From: Actinernus sp. WN-2022
Taxonomy: Eukaryota; Cnidaria; Anthozoa; Actiniaria; Actinernidae
Length of the DNA stretch: 64,000 bases
NCBI GenBank assembly: GCA_030867875.1
Contig: JAOWCC010000577.1
Coordinates: 152,946,344-153,010,343, forward strand
Reading direction: 5' to 3'
A model generated the notes under the pieces. That model saw only the letters and a program-made list of their open reading frames with translations, did not search any database and was not told where the DNA came from. Made by a program: the position numbers and the translations under genes. Below, in pieces: positions 1-10,602 of this stretch. Every line of letters begins with the position of its first letter. Position 1 is the stretch's first letter.

Positions 1-1834
1 AATCGCTTCAACCGAAAATACTATGGCAAAATATTCCCGGCCTACGAATTTGTTAGTAGTCTAGAACAGAAACAAGAATTTTCTAGCCCAAGTAACTTCA
101 TGTTGCAAAATTTTGTGGAGGTACGAATTTTTTAGGGGTTCTTTTTTTCCTTTAGGCAATTCTTTTAGGTGACCTCCATTTGCTAAAGGTTTATTCTTTC
201 GGATTTTAGATGTCAGAATTTCTTAGGGAATGAAAATGTGTTCTCGAAAACTTTAGGTGGCCGCTTCACTAAATGATTTGTGATAATATGTAGGTTTTTT
301 TTTCAGTCAAACCAAATTTTTTTTTCCGGATCGTTCTGACTCTATTGATCAGACGAATTGGGACGAATTGGGACGTGTTAAATGGCAAACCATGTACCAA
401 GGTGTTAAGTAATTAGTTTCAGTTTGGCAGGCAATAGAACATATTTCATTAATAGCGGAATTAGTTTTGGTCAAATAGCTTTCTCCTTACCGGACAAAAA
501 AGAAATAATCAAAGTAATATTCGCTAATATATAGCACAGTATAGTTGCTGCAAAATGTATTGCAGCAGGACATGTTCTTTTAAATACTCATTCTAACTAT
601 TGCGAAACAGTTACAATACCTCGAAATCCACATAATTATATCCCGCTTCTGAAATGTGAAAAGTAGTCGCTATTTTTAATATGTCCCTTATAGGGATACG
701 TTTTTGTGAATGATAATAGTTTATCGGTTCATTACGTTTTCGGGACAGTATACTAGTCACTTCAAGTGCAGGCAAAGCCGCCACTGCATTTTCTGTCGCG
801 ATCAAGCGAAGGAATTTAATTGCTGGTTTTCACTCAACCCCAGAGATTCAAATTACAACGGACATGGCGGCCATATTGGTGCCCCAACAAAAGAAGCTAA
901 CGTGAATCTATTGTTTAAGGGCACCAACATGGAGTGCGCAAATCGGCAAAATAAACACTGCAACTCATGCAGCAGGTTTTGTTGGATTTTGTCTTAGAAA
1001 CACAGCTCATAATGAACGACATTATCTTATATTTATTGCAGCATGCTTGCATGAATGCTCTTTAAGCTCTTTTGTGAGTGTTTCAGACACAACTCACCAA
1101 AGACTCCTCTACTTTGTAATTTTCTTTTCCGATCGAGCGAAACGGTGTTGAAGAGTCACGGGAGCTTGGTTTATTATCTTAAGGTTATTTTGAGGATTGT
1201 TCTATTCGCGGTATATTAGCCCGGTCAAGGGCAATATTTTGATTCAGAAATGCCCTACGGTTATTCAAAACAATTAACTACATATTATTGTGGCTATAAA
1301 CCGAAAGCTCACTAATAAGAGAACATTATGGAGATCTAACGGTGGGAAAATCGAGAAATCGCACATTGTAAATTTGAAAAAGAATTGTAATGTATATATA
1401 ACACTACCAAAAAGTGAGCGATATCCTCACTAACAAATTGACGATAATATTTTTAATAACAACAGGCTGAAATGTCAAGCGACAGCACTGACAATAAAAC
1501 GTATCGTCATCCAGTAAACGAGAAACTCATCAACTGTAGTAAAAATGATATTTGACTCTTTCAAACAAGACCAGCGTATGGATACATAGTTTTGAATGAG
1601 TATTACTGCTTTGCAATCAATTCCCAGATATTCAGATAGCAAAGACGTGGTGGCCATGTTGTTTGGCAAAACAAGAGAAGCTAACGAGCAATCTTTTGTT
1701 TTTGTTTCTGTGGATCAAAGAGCAATATATTAGGAATTGCTATTGTCCACTTTAAAAACGAGTAGGGGAATGGGGCGAGTTCGGTTTCGCAAAGGCGCTT
1801 GGGATCGTTACTGGGGACAATTGTAAAAAACAAA
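1..1834. other. AT-rich intergenic DNA, no gene seen
   Basis: No exon-like segment with splice signals or domain resemblance was seen here. Two diverged copies of a short motif (GGCCAT...AGAAGCTAACG) lie near 861-902 and 1641-1683, with a weaker relative near 39561-39590, so part of this stretch is probably old interspersed repeat. Confidence 0.5.
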
Positions 1835-2206
1835 CATGGCGGTTAGCTCAGTTGGTATAGACGGCACGGTCTAGAGTGCGGGAGGTCGGGGGTTCGAATC
1901 CCGGCCGCGTCCTTGGCAGGGACGTTTATAAGCCGATGGCCTTGTCTCCTTCCACTTCTAATCGGTATTTGAAGGGGACGTGAAAGAACCTGTTGTGTTA
2001 CTCGAAAAAGAGCAGGGGATTGTCACCCGGTACAGCAGCCTGGCCATTGTACTAATCACACACGCAACATTGTAAACTGCGTGGCAGCTATTAGCGCCAT
2101 AAGCAGTCCGGAAAAAATCACTGACGGGATATGTCATTAATATGTAAAGCGCCACGAGACTGTGGTGATATTGCGCTATATAAATATGACCATTATTATT
2201 ATTATA
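1835..2206 (+). mobile_element. tRNA-derived SINE with (ATT)n tail
   Basis: The head carries both internal RNA polymerase III promoter boxes: an A box (TTAGCTCAGTTGG, about 1843-1855) and a B box (GGTTCGAATCC, 1891-1901), spaced as in a tRNA. The acceptor arm does not pair, and an unrelated body of about 290 bp follows, so this is a SINE and not a functional tRNA gene. The 3' end reads GCGCTATATAAATATGACC and runs into an (ATT)n tail at about 2190-2206. The same GCGCTATATAAAT ending closes a LINE fragment at 19.24 kb, suggesting a shared retrotransposition tail. Confidence 0.8.
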
Positions 2207-2844
2207 GGGAAATTCATTGCCTGACGAGGGAATTCCACGTTAAATTTCACGTGGAATTCCCGAGTCGGGCAAATAAAGAATTCAGTTTGAAAGTTACGTG
2301 GGAGAAGATATATACTAGAAACCTCCAGAGGTGGGAGAGGAGAATTCATGTTCTTTTTTTGCCAGGGAGGGGAGAGAAGAAGGAATTATCTCTGTTTTCT
2401 CGGACTGTAAATATATCACAATGTGGACTGTCGCGCTCAAAAACTAACTTTAGCGTAATTATTGCTCTGGTCAGCTCAAATAACTGTTTGCGTGAATTAG
2501 TTTATTACTGTTTCTACAATAACCTTAGCGTCTTTCAAAATTTACCAAGGCAGAGAATGTCAAATATTGTAGTCTGTGGTTGCTGTACTGAAGGTAGGCT
2601 ATCTCTAACAAATCGATACGTTAGATACGTTGGTTTCGACAGTTTTAATAACGGTTCCTCTGGTTCCGTTCCGGTGGTTCTGTTCCGCCATGGTTCTGTT
2701 CCGGTAGTTCGGTCGGTCCGGTGGTTCCGTTCCGGTATTCCTGGTTTTAGTTCATGCCGAATCAAGAGGTTTTTTATTTTTATTTAAACATATAATGTCC
2801 TAGTGTTTGCCTCAAGAGGTTCAACTAAAAGTGCTCACAAAATA
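2207..2844. other. Non-coding stretch with a GTTCCGGT minisatellite
   Basis: No gene was seen. About 2655-2755 holds degenerate tandem copies of a GGTTCCGTTCCGGT-type unit, which keep chance reading frames open on both strands. Confidence 0.5.
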
Positions 2845-2854
2845 TGGTTTTCCG

Positions 2855-3002
2855 ACATCAAAACTGCATTTTTATTCATGAAAATACCTGTATTTTATTT
2901 AGGTACACTTAATTTCGTTCTAATATTTACCAAGAAAGCGAAAGTGCATTAAGTGGAGACAAAATTGTGAATTTTTGTGAAAGATTTAGAAAACCGGCGG
3001 CT
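2855..3002. repeat. Interspersed repeat, copy 1 of 2
   Basis: About 145 bp (AAAACTGCATTTTTATTC ... GATTTAGAAAACC) recurs in the same orientation at about 25025-25170 with a few substitutions and short indels. It matches no coding family I recognise and is probably part of a MITE or SINE. Confidence 0.7.
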
Positions 3003-3940
3003 TGAAAGTTGTCGATAAGTGAAAATCGAAAACCTGACAAACCGAAGAGCTGCCGCACAAGTATCCGCACAAACTTGTACGTATTCCTTACTTTATAAGC
3101 AAATTACCAAATGTTAATGCTAAATTTCTGTCTCACAATAAATAAGCCTGTTTTTAAACTGTTGAATGTTTATACTTGTGTCCAGTTCACTCGTTTCCAA
3201 AATTTCCTTGTAGTTGTACAACGATTTTAGTACCGTTCTGTAGCCGTGCTTTTCGTCCTGCTTTTAGGTGAATTTTTCCGTTCAAAATCACACATTTTTG
3301 AATTTGCTGCAGTTGTTTTTCTCGATTTATTTATACAGTCGATTTGAGCGCCAAAACGTATCATTTATCGTGAAAAACGGAATAAAAGATATATAATTTT
3401 CACGTTCTTTGACTTCTGTTAACTTTGTGAATATCATGGTTTGTAATTTTAACATGATTTGTCTCTGTTCGCGATAATAAAAATAAACAAAATATTTACG
3501 CGCGCGCTTCCTGTACATCGTTGAACAAAATATTAAACGCTTCGTTAGCCAATCAGCGCGCGAGTTTGAGTCGTGCTATGGATTCTAAGCCCTATGCATA
3601 AGTCCTGGTAACTAGCATGTCAACGAGGCCGGTACTGTCCTCTGGAATGTTGAAATTGAAGCGCCCGGGGAGATTGTGAAATGCACTGAACGAATGTTCA
3701 GTGAAACAATGCCGTTAATTTGATATGCGCCTGGCTGGTTGTACTATAAAGAAAAATAAAGGATAAATGAGGACAGATTAGCAACATTTTTCTACTAAAC
3801 AATCATGTTCAACACGTTTCACACCTCCTGCTAGCATTTAAACTTCAACATTCCAGAGGACCTACCGGCTGCATAGTGTGTATTGAACCGAACTCGCCCC
3901 ATTCCCTACTCGTTTCTAAAGTGGGCAATTTAGGTCAACT

Positions 3941-4250
3941 TAATCAACGCGTTCTTGGGGTGAAACTCTGGTATAAACCCGTTGAACAATAGACTAATTA
4001 AATAACAAATCTGAGGTTTATAACTGTTGCAGGGAGGTTTATAACTCAGTTTTAATCAACGCGTTCTTGGGGTGAAACTCTGGTATAAACCCGTTGAACA
4101 ATAGACTAATTAAATAACAAATCTGAGGTTTATAACTGTTGCAGGGAGGTTTATAACTCAGTTTTAAACCTCCTTCTATTTGAGAAAACCTCGCCAAATG
4201 TGATATAAATCACTTTTATACCTCGAACCTTCGGTTCTCGGTATGAAACT
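3941..4250 (-). repeat. Palindromic MITE-family copy with internal 113-bp tandem duplication
   Basis: A block of about 113 bp beginning TTAATCAACGCGTTCTTGGG is present twice head to tail (about 3941-4053 and 4053-4166), nearly identical. The rest continues to the GAACCTTCGGTTCTCGGTAT end. The same element, in reverse orientation and very similar, lies at 43280-43560, and a more diverged one at 32680-32860. The tandem copy is specific to this locus and looks recent. Confidence 0.75.
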
Positions 4251-4307
4251 CTTACTTATCATTGTTTGTCAAATCGCTTTAAAATAATGACAATCATTAT
4301 TCTAAGA

Positions 4308-4346
4308 CAAACCCTAACCCGAACCACAAACCTAACCCTAACCATT
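4308..4346. repeat. Short telomere-like CCCTAA stretch
   Basis: Degenerate CCCTAA units (AAACCCTAACCCGAACC, CCTAACCCTAACC) appear in a stretch of about 35 bp. The metazoan telomere unit is TTAGGG, but the stretch is too short and interrupted to be a telomere; it may be a repair scar or chance. Confidence 0.4.
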
Positions 4347-4630
4347 GGACGAGTTCACGGGTAAACAACGGGTTCTCACGCACCTAGAGCGAGAGAAAAA
4401 GGTTTTTTGAGCGCTTCTACTCGGGCTCGTACTCGTAACCGTTTGCGTGTAGTGCTTAGTAGTACAGACGTCTTGACCACTACACTAAGCGCGTCTACCG
4501 CCGTTCGGAATTTGACAATTGTTTATCTTTATCCTTGACTGGTTTTAAGAATAATGATTATCATTGTTTTGAAGTGATTTGACAATTAATGATAATCATT
4601 GTTTTAACCTTGAGGTTGTGTTGACTGAAT

Positions 4631-5010
4631 AGACCTTATCCATGATACCTACACTACCAGAATGTTCCGCTTTTGTTACTCTAATTTAGACCATTGTCTT
4701 GGTATTCTCAGAAGAGAGAATAGACCTTATGCATGATACCTACACTACCAGAATGTTCTTTTGTTACTCTAATTTAGACCATTGTCTTGGTGACCTTATG
4801 CATGATACCTACACTACCAGAATGTTCTTTTGTTACTCTAATTTAGACCATTGTTTTGGTATTCTCAGAGGAGAGAATATACCTTATGTATGATACCTAC
4901 ACTACCAGAATGTTCTTTTGTTACTCTAATTTAGACCATTGTCTTGGTATTCTCAGAGGAGAGAATAAATCTTATGCATGACACCTACAGTACCAGAATG
5001 TTCTGTCAAA
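4631..5010. repeat. Minisatellite, about 90-bp unit, five copies
   Basis: The unit (ACCTTATGCATGATACCTAC ... CTAATTTAGACCATTGTCTTGG ...) begins near 4631, 4722, 4791, 4879 and 4968. Spacing is about 88-91 bp except for the copy starting at 4722, which lacks about 20 bp (the TATTCTCAGA..GAGAATA part). Copies are highly similar, implying recent amplification. Confidence 0.9.
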
Positions 5011-6310
5011 GTGAGGCTTGTTGGTGATCACAAAAGCATGACGTTGTGCATCTTTCTGTATTATTTGGGAGAAACAACTGAGTAGTTCAAACCGAACCGA
5101 AATCTAGGAGAACATGCTGAGGCAGCATTCGGCGAAACTAATTACTCGGGCTGCCTGTGGCAGCAACGAGTCTTAAAATGCAAGTCGTAATTTTTTATTT
5201 TTTATTTTGTTTGTTGTCGCAAAATTTCTGCGTATGCGTTAAAGGTCAAATTCACACCAATCAGATCGCACTGTGCTGGTCACGTAACACTCGCCAGGTT
5301 AATTTATTTACATAATTGAATACAGTAAATCAAAATGGTGGATCCCATCTCTCAAATGTAAGCAGTTTAATGTTTTATTTAACTTCACTCGTGCGAAAGC
5401 CTTCCAACAGGCTTAGGATATTGCAACTGGCGCTCTTGTCGGAGCCGAAGGACCGCGTTTTTTACCCAGATGGCCTGTGATTTTATATACAACACGACGC
5501 CGGACCTGAAGGACTCAAAGATCCACACATATCGAATTGGAATTTAGCGTTTTCCTTTCTGCTGAAACCAAGGCTTCTTCGATAGAAAGGGCAAGATGTT
5601 GTGTTTTTCTAGGAGGACAAAATATTTCTCGTTTAAGCTTCTCTTTCGCCACGGCTTTGTTATTTGAATCTCTGTGGATTGGTATACTCAAATATACTGC
5701 ACAATACCATACAACTGAATAAGAAGTCTTTAACAAAGCCGAACTCAAACTCAAGAGCAAAGCTGAGAGTGAATTTCAAAGTGAAACTGAACAGTGTCTT
5801 GTCAGGTCATGAATTAAGGTACGGTGAGGTTGAAATCATTGCGTGTTTATATCTGCATTTCTTTGTCGATTTGTTGACCTCGTGGCGCTGATAGATTTTG
5901 CCATCCGCGGACGGTATTCTTGTTTGAGGTACGTTTCGTAGGTTTTATGCCTCTCGGTCATAATACATACCAGCGCAAACACCGTGATCTGTAGGCCAAC
6001 ATGCACTAAAATAATTTTGAGCGTGTGTTTGGCTGTCAGAAATACCCAGGAGAAATAAACACTCGCACAGAATAATTTATGATGAGCGAAGCAATATTCA
6101 ACTGACTCTCAAGGTCAACTAAACAAGAATCCTCTCATGGCCGAGGTTTCGGTTCGAGAAATTAAAGGCTTCCAACAGTTCCCTTTATAGTTCTGTAATA
6201 TAATGAGCAGATCAGTTTTGGGAAGGAGGGTATATAACCAACAGGCATTTCAGTTAATAAATACCTGATATGGACGCGAGCTGCGATAAAGAACCGCAGG
6301 GTAGAATGAA

Positions 6311-6332
6311 CATACATACATACATACATAAA
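6311..6332 (-). repeat. (TATG)n 3' tail of the CR1-like LINE
   Basis: CATACATACATACATACATA on the + strand abuts the target-site duplication and marks the priming end of the insertion. Confidence 0.8.
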
Positions 6333-6487
6333 CTTTATTTCAACTCGAATTTTCAGAGTAGCAAATACATGCTAATATCTTCGAGAAAACTACTGTTACT
6401 AATACTAATACTATTGTTATATTACTAATGCTAAAAATATTTACAATGAAACCTAGAAATTATTAACAAATAGACATTACTGTAAAA

Positions 6488-9400
6488 TTAGATTAGATTG
6501 TATTTACGGATTTCTCTCTTAAAATCAGTGATAGTTGTTAAAGATCGAAGATTATCAGGTAGGGAGTTCCAGAATTTTGCAGTCGAATATTTGAAAGAGT
6601 GCAGGCCATAAGTTGTTGTTTGAGGTTTAGGTAGGTTCAAAATATCAGTGCCTCTTAAGGAATAGATTACAGATCTTAGAGTAAACATATCTTTTAGGTA
6701 GCCTGGATAGTTTGAAAATTTCAGAGATTTAAAAAGTATAATTAGCATATTCTGTATTCTTCTATTATATAGTGAAGGTGTTTTAGCTTTATATAATAGC
6801 TGGTTGTAGTTAGAATTCCTGTCATCGAACATAAATCTCAGAATACGCTTATTTAAGGCTTCTAATTTATCAGTGTTTCTACAACTACAAAAATGCCAAA
6901 CCGTGGAACAATAATGGAAGTGCGGTAGGATAAATGCCTTATATAGGCGAAGCAATGTACTTTTAGAAATAAGCTTGCGAAATCTAATCATCACATTAAA
7001 TTGATTATTAACCTTTTTACAAATTGAGGTTATGTGATCGTCAAAGCTAAGCTCATTATCTATGGTCATGCCAAGCAAGTCTATCGAACGTTTGACCGGA
7101 AAAGAGAATTCATGGTCAGTCTTGCCCAGCACCATAGCTTGATGTTTTGTGGGATTTACAATCATACCGTTGTCATTATACCAATTATTCGCAATGCTAA
7201 CATCGTTCTGTATGCGTCTATCTAGGGCAGCAGGATCCTTGTCAGAATCATATATCTGTTCATCGTCCGCGTATGCGTTCAATTTTGTAGTTTTAATATG
7301 ATAGAACAAATCATTAATAAAGATATTAAAAAACATCGGTCCCAATACGCTTCCTTGAGGCACGCCTCTTCTGACTACCTGCCAACCAGAATACGCGTCC
7401 CCGACCTTCACTCTCTGCTGCCTGTCTGTGAGGTAGTCTCTGAGGAGTTCACAGCTGTTATCATTAAGGCCATAGGCCCTCAGTTTAGCTATCAGTAACG
7501 CATGTGAGATGGTGTCGAAGGCCTTAGACAAATCCATTAATACTACAGCCACTATTTCCTTGTTGTCTCGACTCGTTTTCCAATCCTCCGTAAGTCGCAG
7601 AAGAGAAGTTTCGCAGCTGTAGCATTTTCTGTACGCAGAGATAAAATCCGATAGTAGTTCTCTATAGAAATCGTCAAGTTGAGACGCTAATAGTTTTTCA
7701 AATATATTATTAAAACACGGAAGGACAGTCACAGGCCTATAATTAACTTTAGACATTTCGTCATCCTTTTTAAATAAAGGCGTCACCTGCCCCTTCTTCC
7801 AGTGGACTGGATATCGACACTGGCTTATGGATGTGTTCAGTATGTCTGTAAGTGGAGCTGCAATGGCGCTAGCAGAGCTCTTTATAAGACTTGGTGGTAA
7901 TGCATCGTGGCCACTGGACTTACGAGAGTTGATGTTCTTCAATAGCTCTTCCACTTGAATCTTGTTTGTATACCGAAAACTAAAACAATCAGCCACGTGT
8001 CTAGTACCATTGTGTTCTAGAATTGCCTTTATGCTTGGATGTGCACTAAAATCAGTTCCAAAATGATCTTCGTTGATCTCACAAACACCGTCCACAATAT
8101 GAATAAAATAGTCATTAAATATCTCCGTTAATTGCTTTTTGTCAGTTATGACAACATCATTCTCTTTAAGAGTTATGTCATTTGCTTGCTTGGTTTTAGA
8201 GTGTAGAAAGGGACGATACGCATTCCAGAAATCTCGTGTATTGTCCGCCTCCGCTTTCTTTACGAAGTGGTCCCTGATGGCCTTTCGCCTAATGGAAGTA
8301 CACTTGTTTCTCTGTGTCCTGTAATCAGCGTAGTTTGCATCATTTCGTTCTTTTATAAATTTCTTCCATAGCTTGTTACGATGGCGAATAGCCTTGCGCC
8401 ATTGTTCGGTCATATAAGGCACTTGATTCCCTCTTACGTGAACTTGTTTAACCGGGGCGTGCTCATCAAGAATGGCAACGAACAATGACTCGAAAACAAA
8501 AAGTTTGTCATCAACGTCATCGAATACTTGCATTATGTGAAATGGGACGTTATTCAAATCTTGTAAAAACAGGTCCTGTTTAAAGTTTTTTAGACTTCGT
8601 AAACAAATCCGGCGAGAGCGTGATCGCGGTGCGGAAACCCGTAATACAGAATACACCAAAGAGTGATCACTTATTTTCACATCCACCACACCTGATGTCA
8701 GAATTTTTTTCTTGTTGTTTGTCAAGATAAGATCGAGAAGTGTCTCACTCGTTTTGCCCGTTCGGGTGGCTGACGTGATTACATTTTCAAAATCAAAGAT
8801 CTCTAGCAAATCTGACAGTTGTCGACCATCTTTCGGTGGTTTATCAGGTTGCAACAAGTCACAATTAAAATCTCCAAGAAAAACTACATGACTCGTCTCT
8901 GCTATAGCAGCCTCGAATAGTGTAGATAGTTCAGGTGTCCATATTGATTTCGCGATGGAGGGAGGTCTGTATATTCCTATAATCGTGATCCAAGCCTTCG
9001 CTAGTTTCACTTTAATAGCTATGGACTCGGTCTTAAAATTCTCCCAATCTCCACATGATAGTTGTTTGAATTTCTTGATTCTCGTACAGTACATGTCAGT
9101 CCTAACAAACACTACCAGCCCTCCGCCATAAACATTTCTGTCGTTCCTGAATAGGCGAAAACCCTCAATATGAAACTGGCTATTTGGGAAGGTAGAGTCT
9201 AACTTGGTTTCTGAGATGACTAGCACGTCCAATCTTCCAGCCAGCAGCCAGCTCTTTATTTCATGAAACTTAAAGCCAGCAATGCTGTTAGCATTAATGT
9301 GTCCAATCTTGAAATTTGAGCGATGATTTTCCAGCATATTGTCAAAGTCAGACCATATTTCATTATCTGAATCCGTGCTACAATTAGTTATGTCTTGCTC

Positions 9401-9967
9401 ATTTATAGAATCTTCAAAGAAGCTCTCAGAAAACTGAGGAAGTGAGCATACGGTACAGAGCCAGGCTTGAGAAAGGTAGCAGAGTGCACGTAGATCACTT
9501 GTAGACATACCTGTGCACTTGATATGAAACGTTCTATTGCAATGTCCTGTACAATGGACGCCATTTTGATTCTTTCTAATAGCTTTACCGCAACCAGCAC
9601 ACAAAACCTTCACAGTTCCTGGTTTGTTTGTATCAGGTCCAGGGTTGCTTTCCACATTTCCTGAGAGTTTAAGGAGTGCAAACTGTACTGTAGCAGTGGC
9701 GTTGCTGTAATAAGGAACTCTTCTTCCAAAATATCCCTTCGCGCGACATCGTACGTAAGGCTGAGTCGGTAATCTTGAAGAAATATATTGATATGACCTT
9801 TCAAGGCACCAAATGTCCTTCCCGAGGCCTCTATAATTCCATTTCAAATTAAGCGAGTAACATGTTACAGCATAGAAAGTTAATCCTAGGATTAGAATAC
9901 GGAGCCCACAAAACGTGCCATCCGCCATATTGTCTTCCGCCGTACGTTTGTCGAGTACGTCCTTCAT
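6488..9967 (-). CDS. CR1-like LINE polyprotein: leader, 2A-like motif, PHD finger, APE endonuclease, reverse transcriptase
   Basis: One uninterrupted frame of 1159 residues. Residues 21-38 are hydrophobic (GLRILILGLTFYAV) and could act as a signal or anchor segment. Residues 102-111 read SGNVESNPGP, a 2A-like ribosome-skipping motif with Asn where Asp is usual. Residues 120-174 form a PHD-type Cys/His zinc finger (CAGC ... HCTGHC ... HIKC ... LCTVC), typical of CR1-group elements. Residues about 219-445 are an APE-type endonuclease with SETKLD, GDFNCD (365-370) and SDH (433-435). The reverse transcriptase spans about 720-990 with DLSKAFDTISH, GVPQGSVLGP and the catalytic YADD (899-902). Such elements nick target DNA and copy their RNA in place. 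The intact frame and clean target duplication suggest a recent insertion. Whether the first or second ATG (residue 14) is used is open. Confidence 0.95.
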   Translation of the reverse strand: MKDVLDKRTAEDNMADGTFCGLRILILGLTFYAVTCYSLNLKWNYRGLGKDIWCLERSYQYISSRLPTQPYVRCRAKGYFGRRVPYYSNATATVQFALLKLSGNVESNPGPDTNKPGTVKVLCAGCGKAIRKNQNGVHCTGHCNRTFHIKCTGMSTSDLRALCYLSQAWLCTVCSLPQFSESFFEDSINEQDITNCSTDSDNEIWSDFDNMLENHRSNFKIGHINANSIAGFKFHEIKSWLLAGRLDVLVISETKLDSTFPNSQFHIEGFRLFRNDRNVYGGGLVVFVRTDMYCTRIKKFKQLSCGDWENFKTESIAIKVKLAKAWITIIGIYRPPSIAKSIWTPELSTLFEAAIAETSHVVFLGDFNCDLLQPDKPPKDGRQLSDLLEIFDFENVITSATRTGKTSETLLDLILTNNKKKILTSGVVDVKISDHSLVYSVLRVSAPRSRSRRICLRSLKNFKQDLFLQDLNNVPFHIMQVFDDVDDKLFVFESLFVAILDEHAPVKQVHVRGNQVPYMTEQWRKAIRHRNKLWKKFIKERNDANYADYRTQRNKCTSIRRKAIRDHFVKKAEADNTRDFWNAYRPFLHSKTKQANDITLKENDVVITDKKQLTEIFNDYFIHIVDGVCEINEDHFGTDFSAHPSIKAILEHNGTRHVADCFSFRYTNKIQVEELLKNINSRKSSGHDALPPSLIKSSASAIAAPLTDILNTSISQCRYPVHWKKGQVTPLFKKDDEMSKVNYRPVTVLPCFNNIFEKLLASQLDDFYRELLSDFISAYRKCYSCETSLLRLTEDWKTSRDNKEIVAVVLMDLSKAFDTISHALLIAKLRAYGLNDNSCELLRDYLTDRQQRVKVGDAYSGWQVVRRGVPQGSVLGPMFFNIFINDLFYHIKTTKLNAYADDEQIYDSDKDPAALDRRIQNDVSIANNWYNDNGMIVNPTKHQAMVLGKTDHEFSFPVKRSIDLLGMTIDNELSFDDHITSICKKVNNQFNVMIRFRKLISKSTLLRLYKAFILPHFHYCSTVWHFCSCRNTDKLEALNKRILRFMFDDRNSNYNQLLYKAKTPSLYNRRIQNMLIILFKSLKFSNYPGYLKDMFTLRSVIYSLRGTDILNLPKPQTTTYGLHSFKYSTAKFWNSLPDNLRSLTTITDFKREIRKYNLI
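9635..9664 (-). other. 2A-like ribosome-skipping motif
   Basis: Codons 102-111 of the LINE frame encode SGNVESNPGP after a hydrophobic/basic run (QFALLKL). The known consensus is D-(V/I)-E-x-N-P-G-P with separation between the final G and P. All positions fit except Asn for Asp. 2A-like motifs upstream of CR1-type proteins are known from marine invertebrates. If active, it would release residues 1-110, including the hydrophobic leader, from the enzyme part. Confidence 0.75.
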
Positions 9968-10602
9968 GTAGATGAATATTCATGAACAGTAGAGCTAGAA
10001 ATATATCATATGATAGCTCCATCATAGGTGGACAGGATACAACTTATAATATGGGACAAATATAAACATATATTTGAGACACTCATCTATTAGTACTCTG
10101 AACCTGGAGAACAGCAGACTAAATTGTAAGCGTGCGGTACATGAATAAGTAGAGATCAACTTCTTTAATTTGCATACACGATAAATATATATACTAGGGG
10201 AGCAGAGAATGCATGTCACCGCGCTACCGGCCACTCCTAAAGACTGCTAAATTCAGCTAATAATTCTTCCCTTCGGTTATTACTAAAAGGATTTCAAATG
10301 AAAGTGTATTTCATCTTCAATCTCATGTGGCCCGAGTGAAAGCCCAGATGGGCTCTTGTTAAAATAATATTGCGAACGACATCGCCATTGAATTTTGGAT
10401 GAAAGGACAGCAGAAATTTAAAGCGCCGAATTACGACTGGAAAAGGGTGGCTCTGTTTATCGTGTGCCATATACATATATATACGTAATTATACGTAAAC
10501 GTATTACATATACTTATACATATACACATACATAACCTGGATAAGCCATACAAAGGCTTGTACTGAACCGTATACTTAGCATTCTTTTCTTTTAACTTAT
10601 AG

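Larger units (their letters stand above)
6306..9988 (-). mobile_element. CR1-like non-LTR retrotransposon, near full length, 7-bp TSD
   Basis: The insertion occupies 6313-9981 and is flanked by ATGAACA at 6306-6312 and 9982-9988. The boundary is unusually secure because related copy C preserves the uninterrupted site (GTAGAATGAACAGTAGAG, complement of about 55125-55145). The 3' end on the minus strand is a TATG microsatellite of about four to five units, as CR1-group elements end in short tandem repeats instead of poly(A). The 5' untranslated part before the first ATG is only about 14 bp. The element lies antisense to, and upstream of, the WSC-like gene exons found. Confidence 0.9.
5141..10360 (-). 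mobile_element. Repeat family A/B/C, copy A, split by a LINE insertion
   Basis: Sequence at 5141-6312 and 9982-10360 is, on the minus strand, collinear with copy C (54633-56402) and more loosely with copy B (35221-36611). Without the inserted CR1-like LINE, copy A would be about 1.55 kb. Ends read AACAAGAGCCCATCTGGGC and GCCCGAGTAAT. No transposase or reverse transcriptase frame is present, so it is probably a non-autonomous element. A roughly 80-codon frame shared with copy B is broken by 8 extra bases in copy C, which argues against coding. Confidence 0.85.

Noticed and set aside
1843..1912. tRNA gene
   Set aside because: A and B boxes are good, but the acceptor and anticodon arms do not fold and a SINE body follows.
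2131..2787. 218-codon + strand frame
   Set aside because: It begins in the SINE tail and ends in a GTTCCGGT minisatellite; no domain or splice support.
4308..4346. Telomere or chromosome end
   Set aside because: Only a few degenerate CCCTAA units, with ordinary sequence on both sides.
5515..5760. Conserved 80-residue protein shared by repeat copies A and B
   Set aside because: Copy C has an 8-bp insertion that shifts the frame while the surrounding DNA stays similar, so the shared frame reflects recent copying, not coding constraint.
10353..10480. First exon (MKGQQKFKAP...) for the WSC-like gene
   Set aside because: The hydrophobic run is too short for a signal peptide and no good donor in the right phase follows.
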